Shown one piece after another: positions 5,471 through 12,342 of a stretch of DNA of 12,342 nt. Numbering within the stretch: position 1 is the first letter of the stretch; every line of letters begins with the position of its first letter. Origin of the DNA: Candidatus Peregrinibacteria bacterium CG11_big_fil_rev_8_21_14_0_20_46_8 (GTDB lineage: Bacteria; Patescibacteriota; Gracilibacteria; UBA1369; UM-FILTER-53-11); NCBI GenBank assembly GCA_002796025.1, contig PCVQ01000067.1:1-12342 (forward strand). Reading direction: 5' to 3'. The notes under the pieces are model-generated. The model searched no databases, was not told where the DNA came from, and saw only the letters and a list, made by a program, of their open reading frames with translations. The position numbers and the translations under genes were made by a program.

Positions 5471-8400
5471 CTAGAGCGTAAACGGCATACTTGTACAGTA
5501 ACGTTGTTGTGTATTATTTCGGTTGGTAATGCAGACGCCGCCTTGATGCGTTCCCGCTGGAAGATTGAATGACATGAGGAAGGTGCCTTTATTACATCCT
5601 TGTGATTCTAAGAAGTGGCCGTTCACATCTAAGCTTTCGGCTTCCGTTGTACTGCCAATCTGTGTGAAGTCGCCGCCAGACGGTGCAAGATACCAATCAT
5701 AAAGTACCCAATCGCTGCCAAAACAGGTGCCGCTTCCAATGGTATGACTCATAACCATATGGTAATCACCCTCTCCCTGATAGATGTCTACAACTTCTCC
5801 GCTTGCCAAGCTGTAGGTTGAGGTCGGAAGACCGCTTGCTGCGGCTGGGGGAGGGGCGGTCTCATCAGCTGGCGGAGTTTCATCCTCGATCTGGGATGGA
5901 GACGCTTCGGTTGTGCCGCTGTCTGAACTTCCAGCATCACTCAATATTGCATCTTCAATAACTGGTGCCACTGGTGCTGTACCTCCATTCCAACATGAGT
6001 CACCTATTGCAGCCCCATGTGCCATGAGGTGCATTACTTGAGAGCTGCCTTTTGACCATCCCAGACCATTAAACATAAAGTCAGAGAATTCACCTCCCAT
6101 AGATTGACCAAGTGCTTCCGCTACTGCACCACACCGTCCGGGTTGCGCATCAAAATTATTTGCAATTAAGAACGATGCAAGCAGCATTGGCCGCGCATGG
6201 TCGTACAATGGTTCATCATAACGAATGCCCGAACAGCTTGGCGATGGGCTGCCAAAGCTACAGCGAAGTGCATTGAACCAGTCGCCTCCAATATTAATGG
6301 TGTCGCCACTGCGGGGTAGCATGTGTTGGTACGATTGATCTGCCGTTGTAACTATTGCGCGCTGAATTGCGCCGCCGTGGTCCCCATAGTTAAAGAGGTA
6401 TCCGTATGCCATATCGAGGAACATAGCGGTATACATAAACGAGTCATCAGTTTCGCATGAGCCTGCATTGCCGCTGTCATTAATACAGAAAATGCCGTTG
6501 GCAAAATTGTCTTCAGCAAATTCTTGGAATACTTCGTAGAGTTTTTTATTGCAATCTGCGCTTTGGTTTTGATCTTCAACAAATTCTGCTCCGTAACGCA
6601 GAGCATTTACATGTTGAGATACTTGCCGGGTTATTTCCATTTTTGAAACCCACTGGCCTCCTTGGTTGCGCGGCTCATTGTAGCGCTCAATAAATGTCTG
6701 ACAGCTTCGTTTGAAGACATCTTGAATCGATTTGCTCGGGCGTACAACATAAAATTCATCCGAACCTTGATTATAAAAGTAGTCGTCGGAGCTTTGATTA
6801 TTTCGATATGCCGATCCATATGGGGATACTTCGCCTTTACCCACACCAAAGCCGCTGCGAATGTCACCCGGAACATATTCGCCGCCGGTGTTATAGACAG
6901 CAGTCTTTAAGAAAGTTTGTTCCGCTGGAAATGCGAAATCCCAGTACCATTTTGGATCGCCGGTGCGGAAAAATTCGAGAAGTTCTGAGCTCGTCGGGCT
7001 CCAGTAGTTTGAGGTGAGAGAAAAATCATTTGGAGTGCTATTTTGTGAAGAGAAGAGAGGAATGTCCGGCCAAAAAATTCCTACAGTTTTATTATCTCTC
7101 CACTGTTCGTCCACGGTCGAATTGTGCGTACTCTCGATTGCGGCTTTGTATGCATTGAGCAGGGGACCGCTTGTTGCGGTGGGGAGTGGCGGCATTACTT
7201 GTGTTGCATTCATATAGTCAACCGGTGCATGCACGAGCAGGCCGCGCTCTGTCCCTGCAACCGCTAAGTCGCGTTCGCGCTGAATGCTTGCATCACTTGC
7301 TGCACCTTCAAAGAAGCGAAGCTGCGCAAAGTTCCATCGCGCTTGTGCCTCGCCAACTCCATTTTCTTCACTGATAAATTTGATTTGCAGCGTGCTGTCG
7401 TTTGCAGCGAGTGCTTGGGGTTCGCGCCACTGCATCCATGGCATGGTAATGCCGGCAGAGAAGTTGTTGTCGCTCAGCGCAAGGAATGGTTTTGTATATG
7501 CACTTGCCGAGTTTAGTGTTGAACCGCCACGGGTGATGTGTGCACGACGCCATCCGGCACTTCCGGTTGTGCCTACACGTTGTTCAATTTCGGTTATGCC
7601 GCTGAATCCTGCACTTGAGCTGTATACATTGTTATCATTTGCAACAATGCTTTTACGTGATGATGAAGCAAGCGCGAGTGGTAAATCCCACCGAACTTCA
7701 TCAATTACATGACGATTGCCTTGCCAGTCGAGATTGTAGCCGTCACCGCACTCATTGCGAATATCGAACTCCATACCGACATTCGGTGTACCGCGTACAA
7801 ATGTTAATCGCATATCGTAGGCGAGCGGAATGTTACAAGATGAAGTGCTTTGTGCGAAGTGGCCTGAAGAACGAATGACCGCTTTTACCGGGCCATTTTG
7901 TTCAACTACAAAGCCGTTTGCATCGACTCGTGCAGTAACTGTCTGTCCTCCATCTACAAGGCGTGGGCCGGCTGCGGCGCTATCGCTGTATACCGTGCGG
8001 CCATTTACATTGATAGAATCAAAGATGCCTACTTTTGTTCCATCCAATACAAATGTTGATGGACCGGTTTGCACAATGAGCGAGGTGCCTTGTCCTTGCA
8101 CAAGATTTGCAGCGCCTGGAGGATTCGATGCATTGCGCAGCGAATAATAGCCGGTAGCGTTTGCCGGTACATTTGCTACAAAGGAAACTTCTACCCAGCG
8201 AATCGGCTTGCTACTTTCGCTTGGACCGCCGCCCCAGCGCGATAGTACTTTAAATTGCGCATCTATTTTATTGCCGTCGGCATTACTTATATAGAGATTA
8301 TCGGTGCTGAGTAAGTTGCGGCTTTTTGCAATTGGCACGCCAGAAAATGCTAATTCATTGCGCCCGATCGCTTGATCGTTTTTTACTTCCAATACCGTAA

Positions 8401-9205
8401 TGTCGGCTGCATTAGCGTCCGGTAGATTTGTGGAAGGTGTTTCTTCGGTGTCATTATTTGTTGTATCGCCGCCGCTGTTTGTGCCCGATCCGTCATCGCT
8501 TGGAATGCTTACTCCTCCTGAGCCGCCTGTTTGCGATTCATCATTTGCGTCAGTTGTCTCTTCTTCAAGATCTTCAAACGTTGCTATATCGTCCGTTCCG
8601 TTTAAATATTCATCGAGGGTGCCTTCCTGAAATTTGATCATGCGCGTCATCATCTCTGCCATTTGGCCGCGCGTAATATACATAGCAAAGTGCAGACCAT
8701 CATTTGGAATGATATTCATGCCGCTTGCAGTACGTACACTTTCTTCGAACCAGTATGGCCCGTCGGTTGTATTTACATCGATATCAAATGCGCGCTGCAT
8801 AATAATGAGCGCTTCAACAAGATTTGCATCTTGGCCAGGACGGTATTTGCCATCCGGATAACCAGAAATGTAGCCGAGCTCTAATGCCTTACATACATAT
8901 GGAGCGAACCACTTTCTTCTTCCAATATCGGTAAAACAGCTCTTTGCCGGCAGATTTTCAAAGCGGGAGCCCATAATAATCGTCAGAAGTTCTGCCCGAT
9001 TTAGGGTGTTGTCCGGTCCGAATGTTCCATCCGGATATCCGGCAACAATGCCGCGTTCAAAAAGAAAATCGATTGCTTCTTCATACCGATGACCTTCGGT
9101 ATCAGGAAATGCTGCTGCATTCGCCGGGACAATTGTAGCGAATAACGATACTGCAAAAAACGCTGTCCCAAGAGAGAGCCTTTTGGCCCAAGTAAGATAC
9201 GGCAT
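5471..9205 (-). CDS. Large SLH-anchored protein with PcRGLX/YetA (PL26)-like central region
   Basis: A 1244-residue secreted protein. Signal peptide 1-30 (cut near A-N-A). Three SLH repeats at about 33-80, 90-141 and 150-195 (GYPDGTFGPD, GYPDGKYRPG, ITRGQMA), with a Cys pair (90, 105) as in its neighbour. An acidic Ser/Thr/Gly linker spans 205-265. Residues about 268-360 (AFSGVPIAKS; IDAQFKVLSRW; PIRWVEVSF) and about 375-500 (VVEQNGPVKAVIRSSG; MRLTFVRGTPNVGMEF) resemble the first two beta domains of PcRGLX/YetA-like exo-rhamnogalacturonan lyases (family PL26). Residues about 690-1070, rich in Trp/Tyr with many helices (YWSPTSSELLEFFRTGD, WYWDFAFPAEQ), would be the alpha-barrel part. This is from memory of the family; catalytic residues were not assigned. 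A Pro/Thr/Glu/Asp linker (about 1075-1125) leads to a four-Cys domain (1126-1244) shared with the other SLH protein. Likely role: surface attachment to, or cleavage of, acidic polysaccharide. No Shine-Dalgarno motif; a promoter precedes it. Confidence 0.87.
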   Translation of the reverse strand: MPYLTWAKRLSLGTAFFAVSLFATIVPANAAAFPDTEGHRYEEAIDFLFERGIVAGYPDGTFGPDNTLNRAELLTIIMGSRFENLPAKSCFTDIGRRKWFAPYVCKALELGYISGYPDGKYRPGQDANLVEALIIMQRAFDIDVNTTDGPYWFEESVRTASGMNIIPNDGLHFAMYITRGQMAEMMTRMIKFQEGTLDEYLNGTDDIATFEDLEEETTDANDESQTGGSGGVSIPSDDGSGTNSGGDTTNNDTEETPSTNLPDANAADITVLEVKNDQAIGRNELAFSGVPIAKSRNLLSTDNLYISNADGNKIDAQFKVLSRWGGGPSESSKPIRWVEVSFVANVPANATGYYSLRNASNPPGAANLVQGQGTSLIVQTGPSTFVLDGTKVGIFDSINVNGRTVYSDSAAAGPRLVDGGQTVTARVDANGFVVEQNGPVKAVIRSSGHFAQSTSSCNIPLAYDMRLTFVRGTPNVGMEFDIRNECGDGYNLDWQGNRHVIDEVRWDLPLALASSSRKSIVANDNNVYSSSAGFSGITEIEQRVGTTGSAGWRRAHITRGGSTLNSASAYTKPFLALSDNNFSAGITMPWMQWREPQALAANDSTLQIKFISEENGVGEAQARWNFAQLRFFEGAASDASIQRERDLAVAGTERGLLVHAPVDYMNATQVMPPLPTATSGPLLNAYKAAIESTHNSTVDEQWRDNKTVGIFWPDIPLFSSQNSTPNDFSLTSNYWSPTSSELLEFFRTGDPKWYWDFAFPAEQTFLKTAVYNTGGEYVPGDIRSGFGVGKGEVSPYGSAYRNNQSSDDYFYNQGSDEFYVVRPSKSIQDVFKRSCQTFIERYNEPRNQGGQWVSKMEITRQVSQHVNALRYGAEFVEDQNQSADCNKKLYEVFQEFAEDNFANGIFCINDSGNAGSCETDDSFMYTAMFLDMAYGYLFNYGDHGGAIQRAIVTTADQSYQHMLPRSGDTINIGGDWFNALRCSFGSPSPSCSGIRYDEPLYDHARPMLLASFLIANNFDAQPGRCGAVAEALGQSMGGEFSDFMFNGLGWSKGSSQVMHLMAHGAAIGDSCWNGGTAPVAPVIEDAILSDAGSSDSGTTEASPSQIEDETPPADETAPPPAAASGLPTSTYSLASGEVVDIYQGEGDYHMVMSHTIGSGTCFGSDWVLYDWYLAPSGGDFTQIGSTTEAESLDVNGHFLESQGCNKGTFLMSFNLPAGTHQGGVCITNRNNTQQRYCTSMPFTL

Positions 9206-9250
9206 AACAGGCGCAATTAAATAATAATGCGTTGGGGACGAATCGCGCCT

Positions 9251-9279
9251 AGTCTACGGGCTTGCTTTTTCTTTGTCAA
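9251..9279 (-). promoter_or_regulatory. Strong candidate promoter for the larger SLH gene, overlapping the LOG stop codon
   Basis: On the - strand a perfect TTGACA (9274-9279) is followed after exactly 17 bases by TAGACT (9251-9256; 4 of 6 to TATAAT). The start of transcription would be near 9244, about 40 bases before the ATG at 9205. The -35 box includes the TGA stop codon (9276-9278) of the upstream LOG-family gene. No terminator is seen between the two genes, so read-through from LOG is also possible. Confidence 0.65.
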
Positions 9280-9917
9280 ATACCGTAGAGCTTCAAATTG
9301 TCACAGCTATCCGGATCTTTTTCGAACTGTTTTTTTGTCGCTTTAATAATCTTCATTGCTTCGGCATTGGTTTTTACCAAATAGATATTTTCAAAATCTT
9401 TCGGGCTGAGTAGCTGTTTTTTGAGCGGCTGTTTTTTTACCCATTCAATAAGTCCTTTCCACATGGGGCCCAGAAGAATGATTGGGATTGGACAGATGTG
9501 CTTTACTTGCGTGAGCTGCCAAGTGTAAAAGAATTCGAGGCACGTTCCGATGCCACCCGGTGCAACAACCACCGCATTCGAAAGACTCATGAAGGTATCG
9601 AGCCGTCCAGAAAATCTGCTGAACTCTTTTTTAATTTCCAGATGTTGCCCGTCATGTTGCTCCATTGGGAGTTTAATAGTCAGTCCAATTGAATGATTAT
9701 GATTTGTAGGATCGCCGGCATAGTGTCCGCTGCTGGCAGCATCCATAAGGCCCGGACCGCCGCCGGTAATGATATCGATTTTTTCTTTCGCAATTAATTT
9801 TGCCAGCTTGTAGACCAGCTTATACGTCGGATGTCCCGGCTTAGTTCGCGCAGATCCAAAGATAGTTACGCGGAAGTGATCTTTATCGATTTTGAATTTG
9901 TTTGTTTTTTTCTTCAT
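9276..9917 (-). CDS. LOG-family protein (nucleoside 5'-monophosphate phosphoribohydrolase-like)
   Basis: A 213-residue Rossmann-fold protein of the LOG family (often annotated lysine decarboxylase-like). Members cleave the N-glycosidic bond of nucleoside 5'-monophosphates, including cytokinin ribotides, giving the free base and ribose 5-phosphate. Visible signatures are a first strand with Gly-Ser-Ala-Arg (21-24), GGGPGLMDAA (52-61), Arg105 before the third strand, and the phosphate-binding catalytic motif PGGIGTCLEF (120-129) with Glu128. The length is typical. The N-terminus (1-14) is Lys-rich. Bacterial members serve nucleotide turnover rather than hormone production, so a housekeeping role is likely; the substrate cannot be assigned. 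It is cytoplasmic, with no signal peptide. A promoter lies about 45 bases upstream. The leader before the ATG is A/T-rich with no Shine-Dalgarno motif. The stop is TGA, the only TGA stop in the window. No functional link to the adjoining envelope genes is apparent. Confidence 0.9.
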   Translation of the reverse strand: MKKKTNKFKIDKDHFRVTIFGSARTKPGHPTYKLVYKLAKLIAKEKIDIITGGGPGLMDAASSGHYAGDPTNHNHSIGLTIKLPMEQHDGQHLEIKKEFSRFSGRLDTFMSLSNAVVVAPGGIGTCLEFFYTWQLTQVKHICPIPIILLGPMWKGLIEWVKKQPLKKQLLSPKDFENIYLVKTNAEAMKIIKATKKQFEKDPDSCDNLKLYGI

Positions 9918-9963
9918 GACTTAAAAAAAATTTCTAAAATAGAAAGGAAAAAAGCTTCCTAAT

Positions 9964-9992
9964 AATATACTTTATTTTGCCGGATTTGGCAA
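9964..9992 (-). promoter_or_regulatory. Candidate promoter for the LOG-family gene
   Basis: On the - strand TTGCCA (9987-9992; 5 of 6 to TTGACA) is followed after 17 bases by TATATT (9964-9969; 5 of 6 to TATAAT). Transcription would start near 9957, giving a leader of about 40 bases to the ATG at 9917. The region also holds two 5-bp hairpins (TTGCC/GGCAA over the -35 box; AGGAA/TTCCT at 9945-9960). These are too weak to call terminators of the channel gene upstream. Confidence 0.6.
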
Positions 9993-10000
9993 TCGAGCCC

Positions 10001-11065
10001 TTACTTCTTCACCTCTACACTCCCTTCCAAAGTCTGAATCGGGAACGGGATAAGAATTCCCTCCTGCTGATACCGCTTGTGCAGCGCTTTCACGAACTCG
10101 TGCTTGAGTAAGTATTGATTTACAAATTCGGTTACGCGCAAAATTACCGTAAAGTTTATGCTGTAGGCAGCAAACGTATGGTAGCGGATAAATGGCTCAA
10201 ACTCTTCTATAAATCCAATCTCTTCTTCCAGCCGCTCCATTACTTCTTTTGCAACTTCAATAGTCACACGCTCCACTTTTTCGAGATCGCTGCCGTATGA
10301 AACTCCAATATCAATTAACACACTCATCTCTTTTTGCGGCTTGCTGAAATTTGTCATGAGCGCCTTCGCGATTTTTGAGTTCGGTACAATTACGAGATTG
10401 TTCGAAAGCATTTTAATTGTGGTATTGCGCCACGTAATGTCGGTTACATATCCTTTTTCTCCGCTTTCCAGCTGGATGTAGTCATCGATCTCTATTTGTC
10501 GCGTCACAATAATTTGCAGACCCGAAAAGAGATTGCTCAAGGTATCTTGCAGAGCGAGCGCAACAGCCAAACCTCCGACACCGAGCGCGGTAAGAATTGG
10601 TGTAATGGAAATACCAAGCGTTTGGAGCACCACAAGGCCGCCGATAATAAAGACAATGATGTTGGTAATATTGATGAGAATTGAGCTGCCCGGGATGTGC
10701 CCACGTCCTTTGGCCGTATATTCCCGCACAAGAAGTACCGCAATGCGCGAGACCGCAATGGTGGCGGTGAGTACAGCGATAATAAGGAGAATGCTCTTGG
10801 TAATAGTTAAGGCAGATGGCGGTAATAGTTTTGTACTTATAAATGCAAAATAGATGCCGGCAAGAACAAACCAAGCTGTGGTTAGGCCGCGCACGCCTTC
10901 CAAAATAATATCGTCGCCGCGCCAGGTTGTCCGTGAGGCGATTTTGCTCAGCTGGCCAAGAATTATTTTTTCAAAAATGTACCCAACGATTATCGAGCCC
11001 AGAATAATGAGGGCGGGCGTGCTGTAGAGCGTGACGAGTTGTTGCAGCGCTGATAAATCTAACAC
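10001..11065 (-). CDS. MscS-family mechanosensitive ion channel
   Basis: A 354-residue membrane protein. About five hydrophobic segments are visible (about 14-35, 59-80, 88-113, 127-150, 154-186). The last holds the Gly/Ala-rich pore helix characteristic of MscS (LTALGVGGLAVALALQD, 158-174), which packs small residues along the channel. It is followed by the cytoplasmic beta domain (about 190-235, with DDYIQLESGEKGYV and NLVIVPNSKI) and the alpha/beta vestibule, ending with the family-typical IPFPIQTL (339-346). The family opens under membrane tension and releases solutes on osmotic downshift. Two more N-terminal helices than E. coli MscS make it a medium-sized member. The start is GTG at 11065: an in-frame TGA lies four codons upstream (11078-11080) and no ATG or other GTG/TTG lies between. 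No Shine-Dalgarno motif precedes it. The next gene upstream ends 62 bases away; no clear promoter is seen in that gap, so the two may share a transcript. Confidence 0.93.
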   Translation of the reverse strand: MLDLSALQQLVTLYSTPALIILGSIIVGYIFEKIILGQLSKIASRTTWRGDDIILEGVRGLTTAWFVLAGIYFAFISTKLLPPSALTITKSILLIIAVLTATIAVSRIAVLLVREYTAKGRGHIPGSSILINITNIIVFIIGGLVVLQTLGISITPILTALGVGGLAVALALQDTLSNLFSGLQIIVTRQIEIDDYIQLESGEKGYVTDITWRNTTIKMLSNNLVIVPNSKIAKALMTNFSKPQKEMSVLIDIGVSYGSDLEKVERVTIEVAKEVMERLEEEIGFIEEFEPFIRYHTFAAYSINFTVILRVTEFVNQYLLKHEFVKALHKRYQQEGILIPFPIQTLEGSVEVKK

Positions 11066-11127
11066 GAGGGTAATGTATCAGCTCGTTGGGCTGCTGTCGA
11101 ATAGTGTAATGTGCAGTGTCTCAACAA

Positions 11128-11703
11128 TTACAATTTTTGTAATACACGCGGTGCCTTTGCCAATAATTCACGCGCATGGAGTTCTGCATACACTTCTGCT
11201 TTGGTTGCGCTTGTTGCATCCATACCCAATGTATCGGCAACAACTTCTATTGCGCGACGCTCAAATGCTTCTTTCGCGCGCTGCTTTTTGGCGCCACGAA
11301 GTCCTTTGCCAACTTGCGATTCTGATCCACAGAGTGTTTCTAAGACTTGGATCACTTCTGCTTGCGTTGCCGCTCTCACTTGTTCTGGTGATGATGCGCG
11401 GCGCTCGGGCGCTGCCGTGATTGTCTCACTTGCCGCAAATCGGGCTTCTTGTCTTCTTTCTTGTGCTGCTAATTTTCTTTGTCTTTTTTTACTCAGTTGT
11501 GCTTTCGGTGCATCTCCGCTTGTTATCGCTTTTGCGACATTGCCTATTAGCTGCTTAGCTTTATCAAGGGGGCCTGGGACCGCAGGTGGTGAAGTACCAA
11601 CATCAAAAACCTCTCCGCCCTTTCCATGTACAGCAATCTGTAATGCAGCAGTATCGAGCCGTCTGCTAGGGCCAGTTTCTACGCGGCGATGATTTTCACA
11701 CAT
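11128..11703 (-). CDS. Basic, helix-rich hypothetical protein
   Basis: A 191-residue protein with no family I recognise. Residues 1-45 are mixed and Pro/Gly-containing (ending near TSPPAVPGP) and probably flexible. Residues 46-62 form a short helix. Residues 66-92 are strongly charged and alanine-rich (KKRQRKLAAQERRQE), likely a long helix or coiled coil that could bind nucleic acid. Residues 107-126 and 137-191 are again alanine/charge-rich helices. There is no signal peptide or membrane segment, so it is probably cytoplasmic. The - strand reading is preferred over a long + strand frame across the same bases, whose product is Ser/Cys-rich and unlike a normal protein. The ATG follows an A/T-rich 51-base gap after the next gene upstream, without a Shine-Dalgarno motif; a weak promoter-like pair (TTGCGA, 17 bases, TTTACT) spans the end of that gene but is not convincing. 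Confidence 0.65.
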   Translation of the reverse strand: MCENHRRVETGPSRRLDTAALQIAVHGKGGEVFDVGTSPPAVPGPLDKAKQLIGNVAKAITSGDAPKAQLSKKRQRKLAAQERRQEARFAASETITAAPERRASSPEQVRAATQAEVIQVLETLCGSESQVGKGLRGAKKQRAKEAFERRAIEVVADTLGMDATSATKAEVYAELHARELLAKAPRVLQKL

Positions 11704-11754
11704 GGGGTAATTAGATTAATTGATAAATAAGAAAGCATTTAGTAAATAACCATA

Positions 11755-12342
11755 CTAAGCTCTTCGCAATTTTTCAACCTCTTCAGGATAATCACGCATT
11801 ATTTCTTCTCGTCGCGCAACTATTTCTTGCATACTGCGTCGCACTAAGCGATTCATATCTGCTATCACACCCATATCTGGTTGCAAGCTATCTTGCCCCC
11901 ATTTTTCAGCCAAATTTCTGATCATGCTTTCATGATCTTCTAAAGTATCTTCCAGATTGGCATGCTGAAACACCCAGGCCGAACTGTCGACCACGCCATC
12001 TAATCCATGTCTCGCCAAAATAGCCCGATGTTCAGCAGAAAAATCAGGATACATAGCGCGCAGCGGCCCGTATTGATATTGATGTTGCACTCCCAAATTT
12101 TGCGCGACTTGAAAAGTAACCGCATCAGAAGTGGCGTAGCAAACCAGTTGATCGGTGCGGCCTGGCGCCGGCTGTACATCGAACGGGCCACCGTAAATTC
12201 TAAAGTGCTCTCCATGCTCACCATCGTATGTCATAATCCGTGCCCCGGTTTGGGCGTCACTATTTGTAGAAAAAGTTCCCGGCTCCGGTACGCGACAGTC
12301 GATGCTCGCCAGTAATACGGTTGAGCCAAGTGTACTTGCGTA
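11755..12342 (-). CDS. Unrecognised protein, 5' end beyond the window
   Basis: The first ATG in the window on this frame is at 12234, but the 36 codons between it and the right edge contain no stop and read as ordinary protein (for example STVLLASIDCRVPEPGTF). The gene is therefore taken as open to the edge, with 195 residues visible and the true start outside. I do not recognise the family. The middle is aromatic- and His-rich (GEHGEHFRIYGGPFD; HQYQYGPLRAMYPDFSAEHR). The last 60 residues are charged and helical, ending in a likely amphipathic helix (REEIMRDYPEEVEKLRRA). No membrane segment or signal peptide is visible in the part present. It ends in TAG, 51 bases before the next gene on the same strand, and may be co-transcribed with it. 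A catalytic role cannot be proposed from what is visible. Confidence 0.68.
   Translation of the reverse strand, partial: YASTLGSTVLLASIDCRVPEPGTFSTNSDAQTGARIMTYDGEHGEHFRIYGGPFDVQPAPGRTDQLVCYATSDAVTFQVAQNLGVQHQYQYGPLRAMYPDFSAEHRAILARHGLDGVVDSSAWVFQHANLEDTLEDHESMIRNLAEKWGQDSLQPDMGVIADMNRLVRRSMQEIVARREEIMRDYPEEVEKLRRA

Noticed and set aside
9945..9960. AGGAA/TTCCT hairpin before the LOG gene
   Set aside because: Only 5 bp, and it lies downstream of the predicted LOG transcription start, so it is not a convincing terminator of the channel gene.
11111..11692. A 193-codon + strand frame opposite the basic helical protein
   Set aside because: Its product is Ser/Cys/Ala-rich with no domain-like pattern, typical of an antisense shadow; the - strand product has balanced charged composition and helix-like periodicity.
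12007..12315. 102-codon + strand frame near the right edge
   Set aside because: It lies opposite a longer - strand frame that is open to the window edge and has more natural composition.
1..12342. tRNA, rRNA, insertion sequences, integrase or phage genes
   Set aside because: Nearly all bases are accounted for by coding sequence, and gaps are under 120 bases with no cloverleaf, transposase or attachment-site pattern seen.

Overview
The window is a densely coded bacterial fragment of moderate GC. It holds one gene on the + strand at the left edge and eight on the - strand from about 780 to the right edge. The organism looks like a poorly characterised, probably uncultured lineage. Two large S-layer-homology (SLH) surface proteins, a signal-peptide-led lipoprotein, many genes without recognisable relatives, and the lack of any Shine-Dalgarno-like motif before seven of seven assessable starts would fit a Patescibacteria/CPR-type genome such as Peregrinibacteria or Peribacteria. 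That placement is an inference, because no ribosomal or other phylogenetic marker is present. The standard genetic code is favoured over the UGA=Gly code of Gracilibacteria.

Layout, left to right. At 5-778 (+) is a cysteine-rich protein of unknown function, possibly cut by the window edge. It converges on the next gene with only 3 bases between stop codons and a hairpin at the junction. At 782-1399 (-) is a lipoprotein with a long Pro-Thr stalk and a CuA-type cupredoxin domain. It lies 12 bases behind a CPA2-type cation/proton antiporter (1412-2788, -), so the two are probably co-transcribed. At 2866-5352 (-) and 5471-9205 (-) are two large secreted proteins. They share an N-terminal triple-SLH anchor and a C-terminal domain of about 115 residues with four conserved cysteines, but carry unrelated central modules: a beta-propeller in one and a region resembling PcRGLX/YetA-type (PL26) rhamnogalacturonan lyases in the other. 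A strong intrinsic terminator and a promoter separate them. Further right are a LOG-family nucleotide phosphoribohydrolase-like protein (9276-9917, -), an MscS-family channel (10001-11065, -), a basic helical protein of unknown function (11128-11703, -) and an unrecognised gene running off the window edge (11755-12342, -).

Taken together, the left three quarters of the window is a cell-envelope locus: two modular surface proteins that may bind or cleave polysaccharide, a copper-site lipoprotein, and an ion antiporter. Promoter-like sequences suggest separate transcription starts for the LOG gene, the larger SLH protein and the smaller SLH protein. The smaller SLH gene may head a unit with the antiporter and the cupredoxin. 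The most noteworthy feature is the pair of SLH proteins with the same anchor and the same cysteine-rich end cap around different middles, which looks like a modular surface-display architecture.
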